Below are positions 31,354-40,081 of a stretch of DNA of 64,000 bases, piece after piece. The stretch comes from Streptomyces olivochromogenes. GTDB taxonomy: Bacteria; Actinomycetota; Actinomycetes; Streptomycetales; Streptomycetaceae. Position numbers and translations under genes: made by a program. The notes beneath the pieces are model-generated. The model was not told the DNA's origin, did not search any database, and saw only the letters and a program-made list of their open reading frames with translations. The stretch's first letter is position 1. Each line of letters starts with the position of its first letter. The stretch lies in assembly GCF_001514115.1 (NCBI RefSeq), contig NZ_KQ948476.1:60403-124402 (forward strand), in the 5' to 3' direction.

Positions 31354-33732
31354 TCACTGGTCCGGCAGGGTGAGGGTGCAGGACTCCCCGGGTGCCACGG
31401 ACACGGTGCGGTCCGCGAGGGCGATGTCGATCGGGTCCTGGTCGGACGCAGGCACTGCCAGCATCAACTGGTCGGTCGTCAGGCGCAGTTGCACTCCATG
31501 ATGGCCCCGGTAGCGGATGGCGAAGCCGTACTCGGAGAACTCCGGCAGCGGCACCGGATCGAGCCGCAGCGCGCCGCCCCGGGTCTCCAGACCGGTCAGG
31601 CAGCGCTGGACGAGATCGAGGGTGCCGGCCATGGCACCGAGGTGGATGCCCTCCCCCGTGGTGCCGCCCTGCAGATCGACGACGTCCCCGGCCAGGGCCT
31701 CGTGCACGAACGTCCACGCCTCCGCGCGCCGCGCCCGGGCCAGCACCCACCCATGCACCAGGCTGCTCAACGTCGAGCCGTGACTCGTGCGGCGCAGGTA
31801 GTGGTCGACGGTGCGCCGCCAGACGGTGTCGTCCACCTCGTGCCCCAGCCTGCGGAACAGCCCGCCTAGCTCGGCGGGCGAGAAGAGGTAGCCCAGCATC
31901 AGGACGTCCGCCTGCTTGGACGCCTGGTAGCGGTTGACACTGTCGTCCTCGGCCTCCAGGATCCGGTCGAGCCGCCGGATGTCGCCGTAGCGGGTCCGGT
32001 AGCCGTCCCAGTCCAGCTCCTCCAGGGCGCCGTAGCCCTCGAACTGGCTGATCACCCCGGCGTGGAAGGGCACATGCAGCTTCCGGGAGACCTCCTGCCA
32101 GCCGTCGAGTTCGGCCGCGTCGAGGCCGGTGCGCTCACAGAGGTCCCGGCGGGGCAGTTCGGGCAGGTCGTAGAGGACATCGAGGGTGCGGGCGATCACC
32201 CAGGCCGCGGTGACGTTGGTGTACGCGTTGTCGTCGAGTCCCTGCCGCGCGGCGCCGGGATAGGCGTCGTGGTACTCGTCGGGGCCGACGACGCCACGGA
32301 TCCGGTACCGGCCAAGCGTCCCGTCGTACGCCGCGAGGCCGGCCCAGAAGCGGGCGATCTGCACGAGCATCTCGATGCCCTTGGTGTGCAGGAACTCGGT
32401 GTCGCCGCTCGCCTCGCAGTACTGCCACACGTTGTACGCGATCGCCGAGCCGACGTGGTACTGGAGCCGCGAGTGGTCGGGCAGCCAGCGCCCCGAGCGC
32501 GGGTTCAGGTGCAGTTGCTGGGTCTCCTCCCGGCCGTCGCTGCCGCTCTGCCACGGGTACATCGCGCCGGTGTGCCCGGCGTCGACCGCGGCCCGGCAGG
32601 CCTGCTCGAGGCGGCGGTGGCGGTAGGTGAGCAGGGCGCGGGAGACCTCGGGGAAGTGCAGGTTGAGGTACGGCAGGACGAACAGTTCATCCCAGAAGAC
32701 GTGTCCGCGGTAGGCCTCGCCGTGCAGACCGCGCGCCGGCACTCCGACGTCCAGCTCCGCGGTGTGCGGGGAGAGCGTCTGGAGCAGGTGGAAGAGGTGC
32801 AGTCGCAGCACCGGGCCCGCGCTGTTCGGCACGTCCAACTCGGCGTTGCGCCACAGCTGTTGCCAGGCCGTGCGGTGGGAGTCCAGCAGGGTCGCGAAGT
32901 CCGGAGCACGGCCGACCCGGTCGAGGGCGGCGTGCGCCGGCTCCTCGATGGCCGGGTCGTGGGAGGTGTGCAGGGCGACGGTCTTGTCGACCGTGACCGT
33001 CCGGCCGTCGGCCAGGGAGAGCCGCAGCAGCTGAGCCGCCCGCGCGTCCTCGTGTGCGTCCACGGTCCGGGCGGGTACGTCGGTGACCGTGCGGGCCGCC
33101 AGGCCGATCCTGATGTCGGAGGTGTTGGTCCGGCACTCCAGCCAGATCGTTTCCGGCGCCGCGGTGCCGGTCCGGACGTCCGCGAGATGCCGGGAGGCGA
33201 GGGAGCGGTAGCGCTCCACCCCGGTGTTGGCGACCCTCCCGTCGAGCGCCGTCTCGACCTCGATCTCCCCGGACCAGCCCTGGGCCGTCAACTCCGTGCG
33301 CAGCATCGCGAGATGGGGGTCGGCCATGTGGACAAGGCGCACCTGCCGTACGGCGAGCAGACGCCCCTCCTCATCTTCGTACCGAAGGGTTCGTTCCAGG
33401 ATGCCCGCGCGCAGGTCCAGGCTCTGGTGGTGGTCGAGAAGCTTGTGGGTGTCGGGCGTGAGCCAGGCCCCGGAGGCGGTACGGAGCCGGAGCGGCAGCC
33501 AGTTGGGGAGGTTGACCATGTCCTCGTTCTCGACGCGGTGTCCGGCCACGTCCGAGGTGAGGCGGTTGTAGCAGCCCGCCGCGTACGTGCCCGGGTAGTG
33601 GACGGGGTCCGCCGCGCACTCGGGAGCCGCGCCCCGGGTGGCGAAGTAGCCGTTGCCGAGGGTGCACAGTGCCTCGCGCAGCCGCTCCTGCGCGGGCTCG
33701 TAGCCTTCGTACGCCCAGGTCCAGTCGGACAT
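31354..33732 (-). CDS. GH65 disaccharide phosphorylase (maltose/trehalose/kojibiose type)
   Basis: 792 aa from ATG at 33732 with AAGGAGG upstream. Family GH65 layout: N-terminal beta-sandwich (WTWAYEGYEPAQERLREALCTLGNGYFATRGA), an (alpha/alpha)6 barrel with HVFWDELFVLPYLN, catalytic acid Glu in VVGPDEYHDAY, and KQADVLMLGYL near the phosphate site. It would split an alpha-glucobiose with phosphate to beta-glucose-1-phosphate. Exact sugar specificity is not readable. The beta-phosphoglucomutase gene ends two bases upstream, giving the next metabolic step. Confidence 0.9.
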   Translation of the reverse strand: MSDWTWAYEGYEPAQERLREALCTLGNGYFATRGAAPECAADPVHYPGTYAAGCYNRLTSDVAGHRVENEDMVNLPNWLPLRLRTASGAWLTPDTHKLLDHHQSLDLRAGILERTLRYEDEEGRLLAVRQVRLVHMADPHLAMLRTELTAQGWSGEIEVETALDGRVANTGVERYRSLASRHLADVRTGTAAPETIWLECRTNTSDIRIGLAARTVTDVPARTVDAHEDARAAQLLRLSLADGRTVTVDKTVALHTSHDPAIEEPAHAALDRVGRAPDFATLLDSHRTAWQQLWRNAELDVPNSAGPVLRLHLFHLLQTLSPHTAELDVGVPARGLHGEAYRGHVFWDELFVLPYLNLHFPEVSRALLTYRHRRLEQACRAAVDAGHTGAMYPWQSGSDGREETQQLHLNPRSGRWLPDHSRLQYHVGSAIAYNVWQYCEASGDTEFLHTKGIEMLVQIARFWAGLAAYDGTLGRYRIRGVVGPDEYHDAYPGAARQGLDDNAYTNVTAAWVIARTLDVLYDLPELPRRDLCERTGLDAAELDGWQEVSRKLHVPFHAGVISQFEGYGALEELDWDGYRTRYGDIRRLDRILEAEDDSVNRYQASKQADVLMLGYLFSPAELGGLFRRLGHEVDDTVWRRTVDHYLRRTSHGSTLSSLVHGWVLARARRAEAWTFVHEALAGDVVDLQGGTTGEGIHLGAMAGTLDLVQRCLTGLETRGGALRLDPVPLPEFSEYGFAIRYRGHHGVQLRLTTDQLMLAVPASDQDPIDIALADRTVSVAPGESCTLTLPDQ

Positions 33733-33734
33733 CC

Positions 33735-34478
33735 TCAGTCCTCCTTCCGTGTGAGCAGCTCCGCGAGGTCCTCGACCACCAGGTCCGCGCCGTGCTCCAT
33801 CAGGGCGGTCCGGGTGGCCGGGGTGCGGGCGCGGTCGACGCCCACGACGAGACCGAATCCGCCGCGTCGCCCGGCCTCGACTCCGGCGAGGGCGTCCTCG
33901 ACGACGGCGGCGTGTTCGGCGGGGACCCCGAGGCGGCGGGTCGCCTCCAGGAAGAGAGCGGGGTCGGGTTTCCCGGGCAGCCCCAGCCGAGCGGCCTCCC
34001 CTCCGTCCACCAGTGTGTCGAAGAGACTGCGAACTCCCGCCTGTTCGAGGAGTTCGGTCGCGTGCCGGGAGGCGGAGGCGGCGGCCAGCGGGATCCCGGC
34101 GGACCGCAGGGCGCGCAGCAGGCGGACCGTGCCCGGGTAGGCGTCGACGCGCCCGGCGCGCAGCCGCTCGGTGAACAGCCGTTCCTTGTGGGCGGCGACG
34201 GCCCGGATCTCGGCATCGGAGGGCCGCAGCCCCCGGGATTCGAGGAAGGCCGCGGTTCCGTCGAGGCGCGACTTGCCGTCGACGTGGCGCAGATAGTCCT
34301 CGCGCGGGTCGAAGGGGCGCTCGCCGCGTGGGCGCAGAAAGGCGTCGAAGGCCGTCTTCCACGCGGCGGCGTGCAGCCGCGCGGAGTCCGTGATGACGCC
34401 GTCGGTGTCGAGGACCACGGCCCGCGTCCCCCGCAGCGCACGGGGTGCTTGGGCCGTGCCGTTCCGCTCCGCGCTCAT
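33735..34478 (-). CDS. HAD-family beta-phosphoglucomutase
   Basis: 247 aa, ATG at 34478. HAD motif I reads VLDTDGVITDSARLH, where the usual LDG is TDG but both catalytic Asp residues remain; motif II is in AAASAS, and motif III/IV is GKPDPALFLEA with VEDALAGVEAG. It converts beta-glucose-1-phosphate to glucose-6-phosphate, fitting the GH65 phosphorylase directly downstream (2-base spacing). Together they save one ATP compared with hydrolysis and kinase. Confidence 0.88.
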   Translation of the reverse strand: MSAERNGTAQAPRALRGTRAVVLDTDGVITDSARLHAAAWKTAFDAFLRPRGERPFDPREDYLRHVDGKSRLDGTAAFLESRGLRPSDAEIRAVAAHKERLFTERLRAGRVDAYPGTVRLLRALRSAGIPLAAASASRHATELLEQAGVRSLFDTLVDGGEAARLGLPGKPDPALFLEATRRLGVPAEHAAVVEDALAGVEAGRRGGFGLVVGVDRARTPATRTALMEHGADLVVEDLAELLTRKED

Positions 34479-34574
34479 CGGTGGTCGGCCACCCTCATGT
34501 CGATGCCGATGCGTACGTCATGGCGTTGAACTCCCTTGCGGGGTGCGGGATTTCGGCCGGTGCGGGGTGGAGGC

Positions 34575-36959
34575 TCAGCCGCTCCAGGTCCAGTCGGCGA
34601 CCTCGGGCAGGTCGGTGCCGTGTTCGCGGATCCAGGCGTGGTGGCGGGTGCGGACGTCGGCCATCTGCTGGCGGACCGCGGCGGCACGGACGCCGAGGCC
34701 GGGGACGCGGTCGATCACGTCCATGACGAGGCGGTAGCGGTCCATGTCGTTGCGGACGACCATGTCGAACGGGGTCGTGGTGGTGCCCATCTCCTTGTAG
34801 CCGCGTACGTGCAGGTTGGCGTGGCCGGTGCGGCGGTAGGCGAGCCGGTGGATCAGCCAGGGGTAGCCGTGGTACGCGAAGATCACCGGCTTGTGGGTGG
34901 TGAACAGCCCGTCGTACTCGAAGTCGCCCATCCCGTGCGGGTGTTCGTCGCGCGGCAGCAGCCGGGTCATGTCGACGACGTTGACGACGCGGACGGCGAG
35001 CTCGGGCAGATGGCGTCGCAGCAGATCGGAGGCGGCCAGGATCTCCAGGGTGGGGACGTCACCCGCGCAGGCGAGAACGACGTCCGGTTCGCGGTCCCCG
35101 TTCGCCGAGCCCGCCCACTCCCAGATCCCGGCGCCGCGGGCGCAGTGGTCGCGGGCCTGGTCCATGGAGAGCCAGTCGAAGCAGGGCTGCTTGCCGGCGA
35201 CGACGACGTTGACGTAGTCGCGGCTGCGCAGCACGTGGTCCGCCACCGACAGCAGGGTGTTGGCGTCCGGCGGCAGATAGACCCGTACGACCCCGGGGCT
35301 CTTGTTGAGGACGTGGTCGACGAAGCCGGGGTCCTGGTGCGAGAAGCCGTTGTGGTCCTGGCGCCAGACGTGCGAGGTGAGCAGGTAGTTGAGGGAGGCG
35401 ATCGGGGCGCGCCATGCCAGCTCCCTCGACGTCTTGAGCCACTTGATGTGCTGGTTGACCATCGAGTCGACGATGTGCACGAACGCCTCGTAGCAGGAGA
35501 ACAGCCCGTGCCGGCCGGTCAGCGTGTAGCCCTCCAACCAGCCCTGGCAGAGGTGTTCGGAGAGGATCTCCATCACTCGGCCGTGCCGGTCCAGGTGCTC
35601 GTCCACCTGGAGGGTCTGCGCCTGCCAGGCCTTGCCGCTGGCGCCGAAGACGGCTCCCAACCGGTTGGAGGCGGTCTCGTCGGGGCCCACCAGGCGGAAG
35701 TCCCGGCGTTGGGAGGTGTCCTTCATGACCTGTTCGAGGAGGTCGCCGAGGACCCGGGTGGGCTCGTGCAGAGTGGCGCCCGGTTTGTCGACGGGGACGG
35801 CGTAGCGGTCGAGGGACGGGATGGGCAGATCACGGACGAGCAGGCCGCCGTTGGCGTGCGGGGTGCCGCCCAGTCGCTTCGAGCCGTCGGGTACGCAGGC
35901 GAGGACGTCGGCGACGGGGCGCCCCTCGGCGTCGAAGAGTTCCTCGGGACGGTACGAGCGCAGCCAGGTCTCCAACTGCCGCAGGTGTTCCGGGTTTTCG
36001 CGGACCGCGGCCAGCGGAACCTGGTGGGCGCGCCAGGTGCCCTCGACGGGCAGGCCGTCGACCTCCGCCGGTCCCGTCCAGCCCTTCGGGGTGCGCAGCA
36101 CGATCACGGGCCAGCGCACCCGCTCGGCCGCGCCGTCCTCGCGGGCGGTGCGCTGCATCAGCGCGATGCTGTCCAGGGCCCGGTCGAAGGCGTCCGCCAT
36201 CGCACGGTGGACCTCGTGCGGGTCGTCGCCGGTGACGTGGATCGGGTCGTGGCCGTAGCCGCGCAGCAGCTCGTCGAGTTCGGCCTCCGGGATCCGGGAC
36301 AGGACGGTCGGGTTGGCGATCTTGTAGCCGTTGAGGTGCAGGATCGGCAGCACGGCGCCGTCGTGGACCGGGTCGAGGAACTTGTTGGAGTGCCAGGACG
36401 CGGCCAGCGGCCCCGTCTCCGCCTCACCGTCACCGATGACGCAGGCGACCAGCAGGTCCGGGTTGTCGAAGGCGGCCCCGTAGGCGTGCGCCAGCGAGTA
36501 GCCGAGCTCACCGCCCTCGTGGATCGAGCCCGGGGTCTCGGGCGCGACATGGCTGGGCACCCCGCCGGGGAACGAGAACTGCCGGAACAGCCGCTCCATG
36601 CCGGCCGCGTCCCGCGAGACGCTCGGGTAGGTCTCGCTGTAGGTCCCCTCCAGCCAGGAGTTGGCGAGGACCGCGGGCCCGCCGTGTCCGGGCCCCCACA
36701 CGCACAGCGCGTCCAGACCACGGGCCTTGATCACCCGGTTGAGGTGCGTGTGCACCAGGTTGAGGCCGGGTGAGGTGCCCCAGTGGCCGAGCAGCCGCGG
36801 CTTGATGTGCGCGGGGGTCAGGGGTTCGGTCAGCAGCGGGTTGGCGAGCAGGTAGATCTGGCCCACGGCAAGGTAGTTGGCGGCTCGCCAGTGGGCGTCC
36901 AGGGTGCGCAGTTCCTCGTCGGTCAGTACGGTGCTGTCCTGGTGTTCGACCTTGGGCAT
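34575..36959 (-). CDS. xfp: Xylulose-5-/fructose-6-phosphate phosphoketolase
   Basis: 794 aa from ATG at 36959 with GGAG seven bases before; an ATG 18 bases upstream is possible. Thiamine-diphosphate signature EGGELGYSLAHAYGAAFDNP and IGDGEAETGPLA, plus GHWGTSPGLN and the C-terminal HDGFSHQDPG-like segment (HNGFSHQDPGFVDHV). Length matches bacterial phosphoketolases. It yields acetyl phosphate and a sugar phosphate from pentose or fructose phosphate. Position beside GH65, HAD and PPK2 suggests a low-energy carbon route inside the stress island. Confidence 0.94.
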   Translation of the reverse strand: MPKVEHQDSTVLTDEELRTLDAHWRAANYLAVGQIYLLANPLLTEPLTPAHIKPRLLGHWGTSPGLNLVHTHLNRVIKARGLDALCVWGPGHGGPAVLANSWLEGTYSETYPSVSRDAAGMERLFRQFSFPGGVPSHVAPETPGSIHEGGELGYSLAHAYGAAFDNPDLLVACVIGDGEAETGPLAASWHSNKFLDPVHDGAVLPILHLNGYKIANPTVLSRIPEAELDELLRGYGHDPIHVTGDDPHEVHRAMADAFDRALDSIALMQRTAREDGAAERVRWPVIVLRTPKGWTGPAEVDGLPVEGTWRAHQVPLAAVRENPEHLRQLETWLRSYRPEELFDAEGRPVADVLACVPDGSKRLGGTPHANGGLLVRDLPIPSLDRYAVPVDKPGATLHEPTRVLGDLLEQVMKDTSQRRDFRLVGPDETASNRLGAVFGASGKAWQAQTLQVDEHLDRHGRVMEILSEHLCQGWLEGYTLTGRHGLFSCYEAFVHIVDSMVNQHIKWLKTSRELAWRAPIASLNYLLTSHVWRQDHNGFSHQDPGFVDHVLNKSPGVVRVYLPPDANTLLSVADHVLRSRDYVNVVVAGKQPCFDWLSMDQARDHCARGAGIWEWAGSANGDREPDVVLACAGDVPTLEILAASDLLRRHLPELAVRVVNVVDMTRLLPRDEHPHGMGDFEYDGLFTTHKPVIFAYHGYPWLIHRLAYRRTGHANLHVRGYKEMGTTTTPFDMVVRNDMDRYRLVMDVIDRVPGLGVRAAAVRQQMADVRTRHHAWIREHGTDLPEVADWTWSG

Positions 36960-37056
36960 GGTGACTCCGTAAGTCATCGAGGTGCGTCACGAGGCGTGTC
37001 GCGGGGCGTGTCGCAGGGCGTGGCATCGGTGTGCGTGATCGAGCGGAGGAGGCGGC

Positions 37057-37860
37057 ATGGCCGGCGAGAAGACGGCGAAGGTGCCGGTTGAGGCGTACGA
37101 GCGGGAGCTGTTGCGCCTGCAGACGGAGCTGGTGAAGCTTCAGGAGTGGGTGCGCACCGAGGGCGCCCGGCTCGTGGTGGTCTTCGAGGGCCGGGACGCG
37201 GCGGGCAAGGGCGGCACGATCAAGCGGGTGTCGGAGCTCCTCAATCCGCGCGTCGCACGGACCGTGGCGCTGCCCAAGCCGACCGAGCGCCAGCGCACCC
37301 AGTGGTACTTCCAGCGGTATGTCGAGCATCTGCCCGCCGCCGGGGAGATCGTGCTGTTCGACCGGAGCTGGTACAACCGCGCCGGCGTCGAGCAGGTCAT
37401 GGGCTTCTGCACGAAGGAGGAACACCAGCTCTTCCTTCGCCAGTGCCCGATCTTCGAACGGATGCTGGTCGAGGAGGGGATCCTGCTGCGCAAGTACTGG
37501 TTCTCGGTGAGCGACGCGGAGCAGCAGAAGCGGTTCCGGCGCCGGCTGAAGGATCCGACGCGGCGCTGGAAGCTGTCCCCGATGGACCTGGAGTCGATCA
37601 CCCGCTGGGAGGCGTACTCCCGGGCCAAGGACGACATGCTGGTGCACACGGACGTCTCGGAGGCTCCGTGGTACATCGTGGAGAGCGACGACAAGCGCCG
37701 GGCCCGCCTGAACATGATCGCCCACCTGCTCGGCTCCGTTCCGTACCACGAGGTGAAGCCACCGGTTCTCGAACTGCCGCCCCGGCCGGCGTCGACGGGC
37801 TACGTGCGCCCGCCGCGCGATCTGCAGACGTACGTCCCCGACCACGCGGCGACCCTCTGA
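37057..37860 (+). CDS. ppk2: Polyphosphate kinase 2
   Basis: 267 aa, ATG with GGAGGCGGC upstream. Walker A is FEGRDAAGKGGTIKR (about 44-58), Walker B region VLFDRSWYNRAGVE, and the lid segment RFRRRLKDPTRRWKLSP. These define single-domain PPK2 enzymes, which move phosphate between polyphosphate and nucleoside diphosphates. Divergent from phosphoketolase. In dormant cells it would regenerate nucleotides from stored polyphosphate (established for the family, inferred here). Confidence 0.93.
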   Translation: MAGEKTAKVPVEAYERELLRLQTELVKLQEWVRTEGARLVVVFEGRDAAGKGGTIKRVSELLNPRVARTVALPKPTERQRTQWYFQRYVEHLPAAGEIVLFDRSWYNRAGVEQVMGFCTKEEHQLFLRQCPIFERMLVEEGILLRKYWFSVSDAEQQKRFRRRLKDPTRRWKLSPMDLESITRWEAYSRAKDDMLVHTDVSEAPWYIVESDDKRRARLNMIAHLLGSVPYHEVKPPVLELPPRPASTGYVRPPRDLQTYVPDHAATL

Positions 37861-37865
37861 GTCGC

Positions 37866-38747
37866 TCATCCCCGTTGCGGTACGACGGCGACCGGGCAGG
37901 CGGAGTGATGCAGGAGCGTGTGGGCGATCCGGCCGAGCTGGAGTCCGGCGAGTCCGTGGTGGCGTCGGACTCCGACGACCAGCAGGTCGGCGCCGTCCGA
38001 GGCGTCCAGCAGGATCCGGCGGGCGCTGCCCTCGGCGGTCCTGCGGTGCAGATCCACCGCGGGATGCTCGTCCGCGGCCTTGCTCAGCGCCGACTCCATG
38101 ATCTCCGCGGCCCGCTGCTCGTGCAAACGGGCCGGTTCACCCTCGAGCAGCGGGTCGTCGGCGCTCTCGTACGCCGGACAGCGCCAGGCCCGTACGGCGT
38201 CCAGGGTGGCCTTGTGGACCTCGGCCTCCTCGAAGGCGAACCGGGTGGCCACCGTGCCGTGCGGCTCCTCGCCGACTCCGAGGACCACACGCCGGTACGT
38301 CGTGGCCCCTGCCTGGTTGTCCTGGTCGCCGCGCAGCACGATCACCGGGCAGGCGGCGCGGCCGGCGACCGTGAGGCTGACCGAGCCGAGCAGCAGTTCG
38401 GCGAGGCCGCCGCGGCCGCGCGACCCGAGGACCAGCGCGGCGGCGGTGTGCGCCTCGTTCAGCAGCACGCTCGCCGCGTCGTCGGGCAGGACGTGGGTGG
38501 TGACCTTCACCTCGGGGGCCCGGCGGTGGGCCCGGCGCGCGGCGGTCTCGACGATGTTGTCGGCCATCATCTGCTCCGAGGACCTGCCTGGGCCCTCGGC
38601 GAGCGCGGCGCCCTCGTAGCGCTCCCACAACGACGCGTACACCAGGCGCAGCGGTGCGCCGCGCAGCGCGGCGTCGTCCGTCGCCCAGTCCACGGCGCGC
38701 AGGCTGGGCTCCGAACCGTCGACGCCCACGACCAGGGGCAGCTCCAC
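37866..38747 (-). CDS. Universal stress protein, two UspA domains (second copy)
   Basis: 293 aa from GTG at 38747 (VELPLVVGVDGS); another GTG nine bases earlier is possible, but the frame further upstream is non-coding. First domain keeps the nucleotide loop GSRGRGGLAELLLGS; in the second the loop is VGVRRHHGLAGLQLGR, so the final Ser is changed. It converges tail-to-tail with ppk2, 5 bases apart. A GGGACC-type box lies 48 bases upstream. Confidence 0.87.
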   Translation of the reverse strand: MELPLVVGVDGSEPSLRAVDWATDDAALRGAPLRLVYASLWERYEGAALAEGPGRSSEQMMADNIVETAARRAHRRAPEVKVTTHVLPDDAASVLLNEAHTAAALVLGSRGRGGLAELLLGSVSLTVAGRAACPVIVLRGDQDNQAGATTYRRVVLGVGEEPHGTVATRFAFEEAEVHKATLDAVRAWRCPAYESADDPLLEGEPARLHEQRAAEIMESALSKAADEHPAVDLHRRTAEGSARRILLDASDGADLLVVGVRRHHGLAGLQLGRIAHTLLHHSACPVAVVPQRG

Positions 38748-38794
38748 CGTCCTCACCGTCCTTCGCCGGAGACGAGGGGCCGGGACGCGCGGAT

Positions 38795-38809
38795 GACCCG
38801 GATGGTCCC
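38795..38809. promoter_or_regulatory. DevR-like box before the second USP gene
   Basis: Read on the minus strand, GGGACCATCCGGGTC is an imperfect inverted repeat closer to the mycobacterial GGGAC type than the GGGCC boxes; it is 48 bases before the GTG start. Confidence 0.45.
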
Positions 38810-38976
38810 GTGCGCGGGCACGGCCACCATGACAAGTCTCCCTCCACGCTCGTACGACTGCCGCATTCATGGGCGCTCTCCTCGGGTGGTGAGGCGCGTC
38901 TGATGGTGAGTCGTGTCGGTTGATCGGTTGTGTCGTCGGGTGATCGGTCGTGCCTGGTGATCGGTCGTGCCGGGCC

Positions 38977-39858
38977 TCAGTCGTGCGGGACCACGGCGAC
39001 GGGGGCGGTGGCGTGGTGCAGTACGGCATGGGTGACCGGCCCGATGTGGACGCCGAGCGCCGAACGGCGGATACGGCGGCCGACGACGACCAGGGAGGCC
39101 TCCGCGGAGGCCTCCACGAGGTGGTTGGCCGCCTTCCCTGACAGGGAGTCCTCGACGACGTCCACCGTCGGGAACTTCTGTCGCCACGGCCGCAGCACCT
39201 CGCTCACGGCGGCGGCCTCCCCCGCGCCGATCTGGGCGTTCAGTTCCAGGTCAGGGGGCATGCCGTACGCGATGTAGGGCGGCTCGTTCCAGCCGTGGAC
39301 GACACGCAGGGAGGCGCCGCGCAGGACGGCCGCCTCGAAGGCGAAGCCGATCAGGGTGTCGTCGGGGGCCGTGGTGTCGAGCCCGAGCACAACGGGTCGC
39401 GGGGCCGGAACGCCGGAGTCGGTGCCCGAGGTGTCTCCTTCGGCCCGTACGAGGACGACCGGACGCTCGGCGTGGGCCACGACGGCCAGGCCGACGGAGC
39501 CGACCACGAAACCGCCCATCCCGCTCAGGCCACGGGATCCGAGGACCAGCGGTTCGGCGTCCTTCGCGGCGTCGGTCAGCACCTCGGCCGGCCGCCCGGT
39601 GACCTGCTCGACGAGCACGTCGACCCCTGGGTGGGCCGCCCGCAGTTCCCCGGCCGCTTCACGCGGTATGTGGTCGCTCCACTGCTGACGGGTCTCGGGC
39701 CCGAGCAGTGGGGCCTGGGCGATGGGGGTCGGAGCGGGCTCCCAGACGTTGACCAGCTTCAACGGCAGCCGGCGCAGCTTCGCCTCACGGGCCGCCCAGT
39801 CGGCGGCGGCAAGGCTCTCGGGCGAGCCGTCGAGGCCTACGGTGACCGTGCGGGGCAT
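38977..39858 (-). CDS. Universal stress protein, two UspA domains (third copy)
   Basis: 293 aa from ATG at 39858 with GGAGG nine bases upstream. N-terminal VGLDGSPESLAAADWAAREA; nucleotide loop GSRGLSGMGGFVVGS in domain one; altered GRRIRRSALGVHIGP in domain two, the same asymmetry as in the USP at 26225, to which it is most similar (both end VAVVPHD). Two GGGGCC boxes lie 70-105 bases upstream. 229 bases separate it from the second USP gene downstream. Confidence 0.9.
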   Translation of the reverse strand: MPRTVTVGLDGSPESLAAADWAAREAKLRRLPLKLVNVWEPAPTPIAQAPLLGPETRQQWSDHIPREAAGELRAAHPGVDVLVEQVTGRPAEVLTDAAKDAEPLVLGSRGLSGMGGFVVGSVGLAVVAHAERPVVLVRAEGDTSGTDSGVPAPRPVVLGLDTTAPDDTLIGFAFEAAVLRGASLRVVHGWNEPPYIAYGMPPDLELNAQIGAGEAAAVSEVLRPWRQKFPTVDVVEDSLSGKAANHLVEASAEASLVVVGRRIRRSALGVHIGPVTHAVLHHATAPVAVVPHD

Positions 39859-39928
39859 GATCTCCACCTCCTGAGCCGGGATCGCTCGACCCCGGTTCCA
39901 TCGTCGTGTCGTGGGGGTTCGCGGTGCA

Positions 39929-39963
39929 GGGGCCGCAGGTCCCCGGAAGGGGCCGATCGGCCC
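39929..39963. promoter_or_regulatory. Two DevR/OsdR-like boxes before the third USP gene
   Basis: GGGGCCGCAGGTCCCC (39929-39944) and GGGGCCGATCGGCCC (39949-39963) are adjacent inverted repeats about two helical turns apart, the same paired arrangement as at 27211-27247. Confidence 0.62.
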
Positions 39964-40081
39964 TATGCGCCCGCGGGGCGAGTGTGGGACGGCGGCCCTG
40001 TCCGCAGGGGCTGTTGGGCCTTGTCCCGCACGACCACACCAAGGGGCACCGCCTCTGCCCGACGCCCTTCGAGGAAGCCGG

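Noticed and set aside
31354..34362. Fusion of GH65 with an upstream domain (1002 codons)
   Set aside because: Sequence upstream of 33732 is the other-phase reading of the HAD gene; a strong ribosome site marks the start at 33732.
34536..36773. 745-codon + frame opposite phosphoketolase
   Set aside because: Valine/aspartate-rich antisense shadow.
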